From assembly GCA_013398175.1 (NCBI GenBank), contig VZRZ01002225.1, positions 2,164,821-2,228,820 on the forward strand: DNA of 64,000 nucleotides, in the 5' to 3' direction. The notes under the pieces were generated by a model. The model saw nothing but the letters and a program-made list of their open reading frames with translations, made no database searches and was not told where the DNA came from. Of this stretch, positions 14,501 to 24,849 are shown piece by piece. The position numbers and the translations under genes are program-made. This DNA is from Climacteris rufus (lineage: Eukaryota > Chordata > Aves > Passeriformes > Climacteridae). Position 1 is the first letter of the stretch. The number at the start of each line of letters is the position of its first letter.

Positions 14501-15183
14501 CTCTTGCCCAATTATTGTGTCTCTGGTGAGAGCAGCTACCTTTTTTTTTTTTTTTAATTAGCTTTTAAATGCACAGTGTGACAAGGTTTCAGCTGCCTAG
14601 CCACTCCAGGCTTGGAATGAATTCAATTTTTTCTAAAATCCCTTCAAAAATGTGATTGCTACATAGCTCATAAGATGTAAGTTGGTATGTGTCAGCTGCT
14701 GAGAAATTTTTTTGCCTATGTTGATTTGCACTGAAAAGTTGAACTTTCAATTAAAATACTGTTTGTGGAAAATACTACCTTTCCACAGTGTAAACAATCT
14801 TAAAACCTTCCTCATCTTTTTTCTGTTTTCATTTTTAAAACATCACAGTTCTCTTTGAAGAAAGGTAGACTATGACAATTGAATAACCCTCCATGCCCAT
14901 TTTATTCTGCAGTTTGGGTGCTGTCACACTGATCTATGCCTCTGTGTGATATCCAGCTCATCACTCCTTTCTAGGGTCTTAGTTGAATGCTGTTTGGGTT
15001 GTTTTTGTTTTGTTTTCCAAAGAGAGGATTGTGAATATTGAAATATTCCCTGGGGAAGAAGCTGAATAATAATTCAATCAGACCTAGTGAACGAATCTTT
15101 AAGGAAAAAAAAGTTTAAGATTTAAAGTAGCATATAAGAAATGACTTGGCTTTGCAAAAATAACCTTGAGAATAACTCCTGTG

Positions 15184-15225
<42 letters not shown>

Positions 15226-18200
15226 CTCTCTTTCTCTCTCTCTCTAGGCAGGAAATCCCAGATGGAGGAGGTGCAGGATGAACTTGTTCATCGGCTCACC
15301 ATCGGCCGGAGCGCTGCCCAGAGGAAATTCCACGTGCCACGGCCAAACATCCCGGTAGTGAACATCACTTACGACTCTTCTCCTGAGGATGTGAAAGCTT
15401 GGTTGCAGTCCAAAGGATTCAACCCTGTGTAAGTTTGAGGGCAAATGGAGGAAAACTTCTTTAAATTGTTTTCCTGTCAGGAAGTTGGATGTGGTGTGGC
15501 CATTTTTTAAAATCAAAGCCTCCTGAAAGTCAAGAAATTTCAGCCGCACTCTTGGAAAAAAAATTGCTTTTACAGATACATATATATAAAAATATGTATA
15601 TATGTCAATGTGGTTATAGACAACCTATTTCTCTCCCTTGACCAGTGTGTTTTTGCTTATTTCTTGTTTGTTCCCTTGGTGTGACCCCAGGACTGTGAAC
15701 AGCCTTGGAGTGCTAACAGGGGCTCAGCTTTTCTCCCTCAATAAAGAAGAACTGAGGACTGTTTGCCCAGAAGGGTCAAGAGTCTACAGCCAAATCACGG
15801 TACAGAAATCTGCCTTGGAGGTATGGACAACTCTTCTTGCTCACCCATTCTGGGTTACCAGTGTTGTACCTGTAGTAGTACGTAATTCTGTGAGGCAGCT
15901 GTTTTTTCCTCATTGCCCATCATGTTGATAAACCTTGTTTGTATCTGAGTTATTTGGTACTAATTCATACAGAATTCATCAAAACACCAGATGAGATCTC
16001 TCCCCACTTCTAAAGGAGTAAAAAGCATTAGAAATAGTACTCAAGTTTAAGACATTTTATGCTGTAATCAGACTGAAAGAAGACAAAGTAAGCCAAAAAG
16101 AGCTTTGGGGAAAACAATAAGAGAGAGTAAAATGTTCCTTTTCTGGCTTCCTACTTTGCCTAGTACTTGGACAAACAGGTGTACTCCTGGTAATTTTGGT
16201 GGTGGTAAGTGAGTTTTGCTTTACCTTTGTAGAGGAGATTTAATTTATTAGGCATGGGAAGGTGGTAGAGTGAGCCCACTGCTGAATCTTAATGCCTTTC
16301 AGATCAAAGGCTAGGGCACCTGCATTGAAGGGAAAACACACTGGGCACTGTGCTAGCAGAGTTACTGAGTCAAGGATAAAGTATTGTACCTCTGTATTTA
16401 TTGCTCTGCAGCAGTTTGCTTTAATTACAGTAGTATTGTCTCTTAAATACCTTGAAGCTTGTGTACAGAGCTGTGCTAGGGAGAACTCTTGCCAATTTTA
16501 AACCAGTAGAGTTGGAGATGCACCTTCTCATTTTTTAAAAACTTGCTGTGGCAAGTGGAGAAATGATTTAGAGGTGAGATAAACCCAAATGAGAAACTGT
16601 ATTCTAAACATCCTGTTTAGAAGAAAATCTAGAAGAGGCTTAAAATGCTTTTCTATCCTCTCATGAAGCTGAGACTGTCTCACTTAAATGATTTTAAGCA
16701 TTAAATACCAGGCATATTTTGAAAGACAGGTTTATGATGATGCGTATTTTACACTTTACCTGATCAGTGTGGATCAGAGAGCATCACTTTCTAACACTGT
16801 TAAAATTGCTTTATGCCCTTCTTCAAGCCCTATTTTCCTGTTAGAGGAAGGGAGAAACATTTTACCTTTATTCTTAGGAACATAAATCACTGCAGTCCAG
16901 GGCAATCCATAATTTCCTAGTGAAGATATATTTGTGTTCTTCAACTTTTTTGATTGTTAGCCATCTTATTTTACTGTAATGAGATGGAAGTGCCTGTGTA
17001 GTGGAAGTTGGTTTAAAAAGCAGAGATGCAACTGGATAGGAGGGAACTTTTACCCCCATGCTGTTATTCTGCTTGCCTTAGTTAGGTCTCGCTCTGCAGG
17101 AAACTGAAAAGTCCAAATTTGTCTAATAAATGCTCTGCATGTGTTAAATAGGAGGTACTTAGAGTCTAACAAGGTCATTTTTTTTTGGGGGGGGGGAAGG
17201 TAATTGAAATATTTATTTCTGTCTCCGTTTTTTGAGGCTAAACTGATGAATTTCAGAATTTATGCAATTCCTGACCACTCTAGCCTGTTGTTTGTTGAAT
17301 TACATCTTCAAAGGAAGTTGCATCCTCCTTTCTTTCCCAGTAATAATATAATACTGTTGAGCACTTGTTCTTGGTTCTGGTGTTGAAAAGTGCTACAGAA
17401 GAGAAGTGTAGAAACACAACACCCTGAACACCACTTTCTCCAGAAGGGAACACTTGAGATCCACATTCTAAACCTCTTACTGCTCCATCAATCGGAAGCA
17501 CACGTAGACATTGCTTTAACAGTGACAATGATTTCTGTCTCATACATGTACCAAATTGCCTGGAAGAGCAATTTATTCTCTTTGACACCTTGGTGAAAGA
17601 TCTGGTTAGAGATCTGTGTCAATCACTATGGCCAAGCAGTCTGTTCCAAAGTTCATATTCCTGGGCTTCTGAGCTCTGCTGTCCCTCACCTCTGAGAAGG
17701 ATGTGCCTGTTGTGCTCTGCCACGTGTGTTGCAGTTGGTTTCCTTGAGCAGCATTTCAAGCTCATCAATCATGTTTGTCACTGATGTTATCAGGAAGGCA
17801 AAATCCAAGCTTGGGCTGCTCAGTTATTCTCAGAAAAATATTTCTACTTGACTCCTGATAAAGCATGTTTGGTTTCTGATGTTTTTTTATGCATGGCTTC
17901 AGTAAGGGGTGACTGGTACACTTGTTCTGTATCTGAAACCAAGAAAGCAAGGACAAGATGAATTAAGACAAATAAAACTGCTCTCTCGCCTTCAGAGTCA
18001 CTTATAGGCCCCCAGCTTTGCCCTTCCAATCTGAGAGAAGAGAGCAATGGTAATTTAAGTTGGAGGAGCATTGTAGTCTCCCTCCCTGTGGACACCTACC
18101 TTGTCTGCCAGGTAATGGCATCAGATACTGCATTGTAATGGATAAAATGGGAAAAAAACTATATTAAAATTACTTATGTCATAGGATATATTTTCAGAGT

Positions 18201-19214
18201 TCAGAACCAACTGGAGGATTTTCCCCTCAACAGTCTTCAAATTTGTTTTACAAATGTCAAAAACAGTTTCTGCTTCCTTATCCACAGGCTATTTTGGAAG
18301 CTGGTTTTGAAGTTTTGAAGGTCATGTCATGGCCAAATAATACAGTAGCAGATATGGCTCCTGCTTTATAATCCCCTAGTTTTATTCAAAGTCATGCACC
18401 TTTTGAGAAGTTCTGTTCTAGTGGATGGGTGTCCTGGCCTTGCTAATGATTTCATTTATGTTGTCAAAGCAATGTTTGCAGCTGGTTCAGCAGACCAGGT
18501 TTTCACTCTTAACAGGTGAAATAAAGCCTTGTCTTTACAACACTTCACTGTTGCTAATATTGTAATATGGTTTGATTCCTATTATTGTGCTCTAGGTTTG
18601 AAACCTGTGTCTCTGAGCAGCAAATGCCTGATGGTTTATGGTGTAATGTGAGAGGCCAAAACTGAATCCATACTTAGGCCTTGCCTATGCAATTCCATGT
18701 GCATGTGTGAGCATAAATATAAAACAATCAAGGATTTATTTTCAAGTTTTTAATTTCTAAATGTTATTGCCCTGATTTTAAAATACTCAAGGGTGGAATC
18801 CTAACAAACTTGCTGAGCTTTAACCCTGCTTTTACTGAAGCCATATTTCACCCAATAAATATCTATCACTTCCAGGATCTTGCATGAGAATTAAAGATAC
18901 TCAGCAGTGCTGAAAAGCAAGCTCATGGTTTTAATAGTCTGCAGGTTTTTTTCTGGTCTATATTTAAGCATAGTGTAAATACTTTCCTATTGGAGCTGCA
19001 AGGTGAGTTTAATTTGTTCAAACACCTGTCAATTAAATGCTGGCAGAGGAACTTCAGTACATGTCAAAACCACAACTAAACTCTTCTTTTTTGTTTCTAG
19101 GCTAACAGTGGTAGTTCAGAACTGCAAGAAATTATGAGAAGACGGCAAGAAAAAATCAGTGCAGCTGCCACAGATTCAGGTGTGGAGTCCTTTGATGAAG
19201 GAAGCAGCCACTAA
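2483..19214 (+). CDS. EPS8: EPS8, 3' portion: six coding exons (SH3, Pro-rich linker, C-terminal effector)
   Basis: This is the C-terminal part of epidermal growth factor receptor kinase substrate 8. Exons 2483-2594, 3477-3620, 11471-11708, 15248-15428, 15691-15820 and 19101-19214 join with matching phases and GT-AG borders, giving about 305 residues and a TAA stop at 19212-19214. Human EPS8 is 822 residues, so the N-terminal PTB-containing part lies upstream of the window. Known family roles are adaptor (with ABI1 and SOS1 in Rac activation), actin barbed-end capping, and bundling in filopodia, microvilli and stereocilia. Recognition rests on the SH3 segment (KYEFVARNNSELSV, DDRKQWWKV), the linker ending near SSDSGGS, the effector motif RRKSQMEEVQDEL and the C-terminus DSGVESFDEGSSH. 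No frameshift or stop is seen. It converges with PTPRO. Confidence 0.97.
3477..3620 (+). CDS. EPS8: EPS8 exon: remainder of SH3 domain
   Basis: A 144-bp exon (48 codons, starting and ending on codon boundaries) between tttcag and gtactg. It reads ILDDRKQWWKVQNKSGSTGF, then VPNNILDPLRNPEGG and ends PAYTRTIQ. The tandem Trp (WW) and the GFVPNNIL motif are the ligand-groove Trp and the 3-10 helix/last strand of an SH3 fold. The intron before it is only 882 bp; the one after it is almost 8 kb. Confidence 0.97.
5291..5450. repeat. MIR/L2-like ancient repeat relic
   Basis: The stretch from ttcacaacagtgttatgag through tttcagaaagaaatgaggcc to cttgcccaaagtcagacagg resembles the reverse orientation of the MIR/L2 core (caacaaccctatgag, tttacagatgagg, cttgcccaaggtcacac). 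It is strongly diverged, as expected for an old amniote relic. The identity is from recall of the consensus. Confidence 0.6.
8010..8567 (+). repeat. CR1 non-LTR retrotransposon, 5'-truncated 3' end
   Basis: This contains the hallmark avian CR1 3' segment: gtgattctgcccctc, tctggggtcctcagcac, aggacatggacctgttgg, ggctgagagaattggg, catccctggaattgttcaag, ttgcccatggcaggggggtt and a terminal ttctatga. It is truncated at the 5' side and has a small internal deletion near 8070. It lies in EPS8 sense orientation within the large intron. The short open frames over it are remnants with no coding value. Confidence 0.93.
11471..11708 (+). CDS. EPS8: EPS8 exon: proline-rich and serine-rich linker
   Basis: A 238-bp exon starting after tcctttcag and ending before gtaagt, leaving a single C of a split Arg codon that is completed by GC at 15248. 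It encodes KQRTDYVAKQPDPVPA, then a PSPPPTPAPVPVAVPLPPS-type stretch, a second proline block and SSTSSDSGGS. The exon is strikingly GC- and CpG-rich compared with its AT-rich introns. The linker separates the SH3 domain from the actin-binding effector and is low complexity. An open frame reads in from the upstream intron, but the splice acceptor fixes the start. Confidence 0.95.
14541..14555 (+). repeat. T15 homopolymer
   Basis: Fifteen consecutive T in an EPS8 intron, followed by aattagc. It is about 700 bp from the next acceptor and has no evident role. Confidence 0.9.
15187..15245 (+). repeat. (TC)n microsatellite forming the polypyrimidine tract of an EPS8 acceptor
   Basis: A 59-base run of alternating T and C with a single A at 15216 and three small TTT/CTTT interruptions. 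It runs directly into the acceptor ctag of the exon at 15248, with no AG within the tract, so the microsatellite itself is the polypyrimidine tract. Length variation would be expected between individuals. Confidence 0.97.
15248..15428 (+). CDS. EPS8: EPS8 exon: start of C-terminal actin-regulating effector region
   Basis: A 181-bp exon that opens directly after an uninterrupted (TC)n polypyrimidine tract ending in ctag and closes before gtaagt. GC completes a split Arg, then RKSQMEEVQDELVHRLTIG, GRSAAQRKFHVPRPNIPV and SSPEDVKAWLQSKGFNPV follow. In EPS8 this region forms the amphipathic helix and the first part of the SAM-like helical bundle that caps and bundles actin (family knowledge). The next intron is only 262 bp. 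Confidence 0.97.
15691..15820 (+). CDS. EPS8: EPS8 exon: effector helical bundle
   Basis: A 130-bp exon between gaccccag and gtatgg. Its first G completes a Val codon split by the intron. It reads TVNSLGVLTGAQLFSLNKEE, then LRTVCPEGSRVYSQITVQKSALE. The pattern (LGVLxGAQLFSLNKxELRxVCPEGxRVYxQ) is diagnostic for the EPS8 family C-terminal bundle. It ends on a codon boundary. Confidence 0.97.
15821..19100 (+). other. EPS8 last intron (3.3 kb)
   Basis: Unique sequence with the T9G10 run. No exon-like or repeat signal beyond short shadow frames. Confidence 0.8.
17178..17196 (+). repeat. T9G10 homopolymer junction
   Basis: Nine T followed directly by ten G in an EPS8 intron. Prone to length error in sequencing; no function is inferred. 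Confidence 0.85.
19101..19214 (+). CDS. EPS8: EPS8 terminal coding exon with TAA stop
   Basis: This follows tttgtttctag at 19100 and is 114 bp to the TAA at 19212-19214. It encodes ANSGSSELQEIMRRRQEKIS, AAATDSGVESFDEGSSH and the stop. The basic helix ELQEIMRRRQEKI and the acidic tail VESFDEGSSH match the EPS8 C-terminus. The 3' UTR begins at 19215 in the same exon. Confidence 0.97.
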   Translation, partial: ANSGSSELQEIMRRRQEKISAAATDSGVESFDEGSSH

Positions 19215-20225
19215 ATGTGTTTCCTCTTTTCTTTAGTTTCATTGTCCATAGCATTAAACCATCCAGCTTTGCTTTAGAAAGCAGTGAAGGGGAATGTCTT
19301 ATTATATTGTAAACTTAAGTAGCCAACATAAAGAAAATTTACAGTAGTCTCCACAGAACTACCTGCTGCTGGCTCCTCATCATGAAAAATGAACCGATAA
19401 GAATTGCAGTGGAGTTTCCTGACAGGTAAAAATATTGGTACATGATTCATTCACACCCAAAGATGAGTCTTGGCTTTATGGAATTAACATTACAGATAAA
19501 TTGGAGCATGTCTCTCTTTGTGATTCATCTGAGGCAAGCTGAGCCAGCAATAAAAAAGCATTTGAACCCTTCAGAAATAACAAGATTCCAAATCCCATCT
19601 CTTTCTGTAGTGTGCAATTCTGGTTTTTGGGCTCAGTCTCTCTTGTCATGCATTCAGCTGCAGGATGGTTACCTAAGTTGTTGAGTCCAGCAACTGTAGG
19701 GGAAATGTTTAAAGAATGAACAGCAGCCCAACACAGACTGAATCTTTCTTGCATCACTCCCAAGATGTTTTATCACTAATGATGCTGTTTATAGCAAAAT
19801 ACTCCTCTGTACATTGATTTTATCCATACTTCACCTGTGATGAACTATAACATTGCACAAGAAGGAGTAACTAGAAAATAGTAACACAACACAGCTCAGA
19901 GGTGATGAGATCTGCTGTAGCCATGCAACAATTTACAGTACATTTTTTTAATATACTTGCAACTTTTTGTCTGTAACTTAACCCATCAAAAAAAAACAGT
20001 GTATAATCTAGACTTCTCTGTATGTTGATCCCAGATATCAGTTTTTCCTTATGTAAAAAGCTTTTGTAATTTCCTCTATAAGTGTAATCTTTTGGAGAAG
20101 TGGATTCCTGGAGGCTAAAAGGGAGGGCAAAAAAAAAGAAAACATCCACTCCAGAAAATGCTATTTTTGAAGATGCAGTGATTTTTGTCACAAAATGTTC
20201 TGTTATTTCACATGGTCATGTGATT

Positions 20226-20253
20226 TTATATATAATATATGTATTATATATAA
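20226..20253 (+). other. Perfect 12-bp hairpin in EPS8 3' UTR
   Basis: The arms 20226-20237 (ttatatataata) and 20242-20253 are exact reverse complements around the loop TATG. Made only of A and T, it would fold as a weak AU stem in the mRNA. It lies about 90 bp upstream of the proximal poly(A) signal. Confidence 0.85.
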
Positions 20254-20339
20254 TATATCACTTAATTTAGACAAATTTAATCATCTAGTTTGATTAATTT
20301 TCATAGTGCCTTTTTCACATGAATCAGCTTAAAGTCTGC

Positions 20340-20345
20340 AATAAA
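20340..20345 (+). terminator. EPS8 proximal poly(A) signal AATAAA
   Basis: AATAAA is followed within about 30 bases by U/GU-rich sequence (ttcttgtctg, then ttgtacctttgtgg), the usual arrangement of hexamer, cleavage site and downstream element. It is one of two candidates about 170 bp apart. Confidence 0.55.
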
Positions 20346-20506
20346 CAGTATTTCTTGTCTGTTAAATCGTTGTACCTTTGTGGCTACAGAGACAGTATTG
20401 AAATAAGAAAGTAATCTTGATTTTTGCCATTAGTTTGCTTTTCCTCTGCATACAAGGGAAAAAAAAGAGTTCGAGTAATTTTTCACAAATGAAAAATTAA
20501 AATCTT

Positions 20507-20512
20507 AATAAA
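20507..20512 (+). terminator. EPS8 distal poly(A) signal AATAAA
   Basis: AATAAA is followed by GU-rich sequence (tgagtgttggttatgtgtcc at about 20560). It would end the transcript near 20530. The choice between the proximal and distal signals cannot be made from sequence alone. Confidence 0.55.
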
Positions 20513-20530
20513 GGTATTTAGTGCCATTTA

Positions 20531-23500
20531 TTGTAAATGTCCTCACAAATACTACTTCTGAGTGTTGGTTATGTGTCCATGTATGGTTCTACATGTAATA
20601 TATGTTCTTTATGCCTGTCTGCATAGACATGGTCTTATTCAGATGTGGGTCAAGAAGTGATAAATCCCATTACTTGTAAGTACAGAAGGAGGAAACTTTT
20701 AAAAAGGTCTTTGAAATTCCTATTTAAAAGTCAGAATCACTGTCTTTTCTCATAGGAAGGATGTCTGATTCCATAAAAAGCATTGTGGTGGTAACCTGCA
20801 CCTCCAATTCCTCTGCGAATTACCAAACTAGGAAGCCAATATTCATCCTCTCTGAAGTTTTTTTCCAGTATTCAGCATATGGTTTGCTTTTGCTCAGAAA
20901 GAGCCATCAGCTCCAAGACTTTTCACACTGTGTGGAGTTTGGCATCCAAGGTCTTGGGAGGAATAGCCCATGTTTCATCTCTGAGAGAAAAGAGGTGGCT
21001 TCACAACTGGTTTTGGGTTTTTTTTTTTGAAGCTGGGTTTGTGTAGCTGTGAAGTTGTTTAGAGAGTGCCAGAGAAGTTTGAATGTGGTCAGTGTGCTCA
21101 GAGGCATCTTTGTAGGTTCTTGGAGGAACAGAGGAAATCCCTTCCATATACTGAAGGGGTAAGCAGAATAATCTGGGGCTTGTGGGATTGGTTGGTTGGG
21201 TTTTGCCTGTTTTTTCATAGTTTCTAAATTAGCTATTAATAAATTAACATTCTGGTACAACTTGAGTTGTATTTACCCTTTAAACTTTGCTGAACTAACC
21301 ACTATGATTTCTGTGTTACAGCCTGTGAAATCTAAATGGTGTAGAGACAAATATTTCCCTTTTTGTTGGAATTTCCTTTGTGGTTTAATGCACTGCAGGG
21401 AAGTTCATCCCTATGCTGTGCAGTTTTTGAATTTTCAGTTTGTTGGCAGTCGTAAGAAATCAAAGGGAGACCTCATTTGGGGTTCCTCAAATGAAAAGAA
21501 AATGTTTTCTTCAAAATATTCCATGGTTTAAATGAAAACAGTAGTAAAGTGCTTTTTTTTCATTAAAAAATGTTTTCTTTAGGATTTGAGCAGTGAGGCT
21601 TATTTTTTTAATACTAATATTTTAGAAGGATGGGATATGTGAAAAATGTCTTTGAGAAGGAAACAAAGCAGTGTTTTTAAATGTCAAAAACAGTGCCTTA
21701 TTAGATGTTTGATAACATAGGGACTACCTTACAATTTTGCTGCCATCAATCTGCCTTTTTATCTGGGTGGAGAGAGAGAGTTTTAGCAGCCCATATTCAC
21801 TCAGCAGTTCTATGCGTTCAAAGCACAAAGCTTTTAACATCAGCAAGGCACTTCTTCCCACTTGTTAAGGCTGGTTGTTCCCTTGGGACACCATGGGGAG
21901 AGCAAACCGCCATGAAACCTGACATTTAATTCAGAAAGAACATTTCTAACCAATACTGATGCATGGAGCAGTTTACTTACTATCTAGCAGTTGCAATGTT
22001 AAACAGTGCTTTGCTCAGACAAGTTGTCACCTGTAAGTGCAGTTTTATACACACTTTTATTGTGCCAAAGCATTGACCTGTATAGAAGTTGTTGGAGTTT
22101 TTTGGATTTTTTTTTTTTTTTGGAGTGGTTAGGGTGGGCTGAGAAGTAAGTGCAGGTTTCCATGAGCAATGTGTGCAGAAATCAATGATTTATGAGGCAG
22201 TAGATATCCAAAATGATAATGATATGCTAAAATGTGAAGAGTTCCCAGTGACTCTCAGTGCATTCATCAGTGTTTATGGACCCCTGAAAGTGTCTCTGCA
22301 AGGACTTTCCTGGACAGTAACACCAGTGTTTCAATAATTTAAAGGACCAAGCAAAAATCCATGAATAACTGTAAGATATGAATTAAGTCTTTCTAGTTAG
22401 AAAACTTGTAACTCACAGAATTTTTAGTTTAACTGTGGGAAGTGAAGGCATTCTGAATTTTCAGGTCATAGAAGCAAACTATAGTTTGAACACTAGACCC
22501 CGTTTAAGTAGGTATCTCATTTTCCTGGGCTGTGTTTCAAGCATAAAGGGCACATGATTATGAATGCGAACCCAAGTTTCTGGCCAAACTACCATTTTGC
22601 AGGAGCCCAGTTTTTCTATTACATTTTTCCTCAACTGTGAAGGCTGTATGGTGTCTAAAACAGCCCTGTTTAAGGAATGGTTATGATGCATCAGGAGTAT
22701 TTGAGGGACTAACTCTACATACAAGCACCATGGTATGGGAAGTGCAAATGAGCAGGAATGTGTATTGGGTTCTGTGTTTAAACATTTCACAAAGGTTAAA
22801 TTTGTAATGCAGCTGTGCCAATTTTTTGTTAATAATTGCCTTTGGCTTGCCTTTAGCTTTCAGTTTCTCTGAGTTGCTTAGGTTGCAACTTATGGCCTTT
22901 AACTACTTCCTCAGTATTCTGACCAAAATGAGTATCAGGGTATGAGTCTGTACTTCTACTCCTTGGTAATATTTGTAGATTAAAATAAGGAGCATTCCTA
23001 GGTGATTCCTAGCCCCTACTGCTGCCTGTCACAGCAGCAGCAAAGCTCAACCCACCCTGGTCCCTGCTCCCACCTTTGTCAAGAGCACTAACAACTTTAT
23101 TCTCTCAGAAGAAATGGCTGAAATAACAGCTTTTGCCTGCCTCAATGAAATTACAGTTTTCACACAAGCCCCTAAAAAAGTTAGAATTGGAAGCGAGGTG
23201 GTGTGACACTGTGGTTAATGGAGGGAGGGAGGGAAGAGACATTTTAATCTATAAGATGATGATGTTGATTAGTTGATGGGAAATTTGTCTCATTTAGGTG
23301 TAGGGAAAAAGGACCTAGTGAACTGAAATAAAGCACAAGAAAGGCTTCCTGACCTGTTCTTAATCCTTGCATGAGGTTTGAAGGAAACAATTCTGAAGAC
23401 CCAAGGATGTCAGCACTCACTGCACAGGATCTGCTCAGAGCGACACCATGTTCACCCATGGCTCTAAAAATTTCTTAGCACTTTTAGATCATGTTCTTAG

Positions 23501-24849
23501 GTCTATTTATTTTCTCCTTTTCATGGCAGCACACACAGCATGAGGGACCAAGGAGAAAACCTGCCCCCGCTTCAATTAATGGGCACTCGCAGTGCAGAGC
23601 TGCTTTTACAAACATCTGGGTCAGTAAATGCTGGAAGAGCAACAGATCAATACAGAGCATCCATAGTATCAGCAAAGCTATGGACATGAAGCCCATAATT
23701 CAAAAAAATCTATTACCTAACCTGAAGCTTCAGACAGCTTTACAGCTGTGATGACTTGAGGGGTTTATTTTGCCTGATGCTGGAAACAATATTAACATGA
23801 AGCATGAGTCCAATACATTGTTCTTTTGGACTTTGAAGGTGCATGACAAGGTGAAACCAAAAGTATGACATGTCAATTCAGCTAAAAGGCTCTGCATGAG
23901 CCTTCTGAACCACCAGTGTCTTCCAGACTCATTTGTAGCTTTTCATGTCTTGAACACTGGGAGAGGTTATCTCCACTACCATCCCAACATGCCCACTTAC
24001 CCAGTTTTGCATACTGTGTGGGGTAGGAAAAAGTATTTTTCTGATAGAGTTTTCATTGTAATTGATTTTTGTGATTAAGTGGCTATTAAAGGAAAAATAC
24101 ACACCTGGTACTGTGCAAAGGGAATAATTTTTGACATGCATTCAAAAACGGTCTAGTAAATTCAGGCTACTCCAACAGTGTCATTTGCAACTACGTGATT
24201 TTGGCATCTTTGCAGCAGTCTTGTCATGTTCAGCCCACCTTCTGCTGCAGCCAGCTCTCACTGTGGTATTTTGTGGGCACACATGAATGATTCAAAAATA
24301 ACCTGCTTACCCTGGTCTGTGACACACAATAAATGCAGGCTCAATGGGCAACAGCCAGCAGGCGGGAGGAGACAGTAGATGAGAAAGAACATTTTTAGGT
24401 TGTTTTTTTTTTCCTCCTGCCACTTCTCTAGAGGGATGTGAACATATTTTCTGAGTAAACATGTAACAAAACTCTGAAACACATTTTTTAAAAAAAAGCA
24501 TGGAGGCAAGGGCTAAATGGTCAAGAGCTCATTTATAATTCTGCCTTCTGTTCAATTTAGGCCAGACAACTCTTTGCTGTTCCTACTGGAATAGCAGGCC
24601 CTCCAGCTGAGGCACACCAGTGAAAAGGAGAGAGAAATGTGTACCATTGTAACCTTTCATGGTACCAACCCACTCCCTGAAATAGAGTGCTCTGCCCTTT
24701 GGCGTCCATCTTGTACTTGGAGAAACAGCATCTCTGCTTTAGGACTGGGATGAGTGGAAACAATGCAAATAATATTAGATGCATGGAATGAGGGGGAAAT
24801 GCATATAAGTCCCCTTTAGTAATCAGAAGTATAGTCCTGTTTCTTTAGT
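20531..24849. other. Convergent intergenic gap between EPS8 and PTPRO
   Basis: Nothing in this stretch joins to either gene or forms a convincing gene of its own. It is AT-rich, with a T15 run at 22107-22121 and a short GGA-rich patch near 23221. No CR1 is recognised. Confidence 0.65.

Larger units (their letters stand above)
11709..15247 (+). other. EPS8 intron (3.5 kb)
   Basis: Unique AT-rich sequence with a T15 run and the terminal (TC)n tract. No other feature is recognised. Confidence 0.8.
19215..20530 (+). other. EPS8: EPS8 3' untranslated region (end inferred)
   Basis: The exon continues past the stop without a donor-like break that I would trust. Length to the distal poly(A) signal is about 1.3 kb. 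It is AT-rich, with a perfect 12-bp hairpin at 20226-20253. The exact 3' end is inferred from AATAAA at 20507-20512; a proximal AATAAA also exists. Confidence 0.7.
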
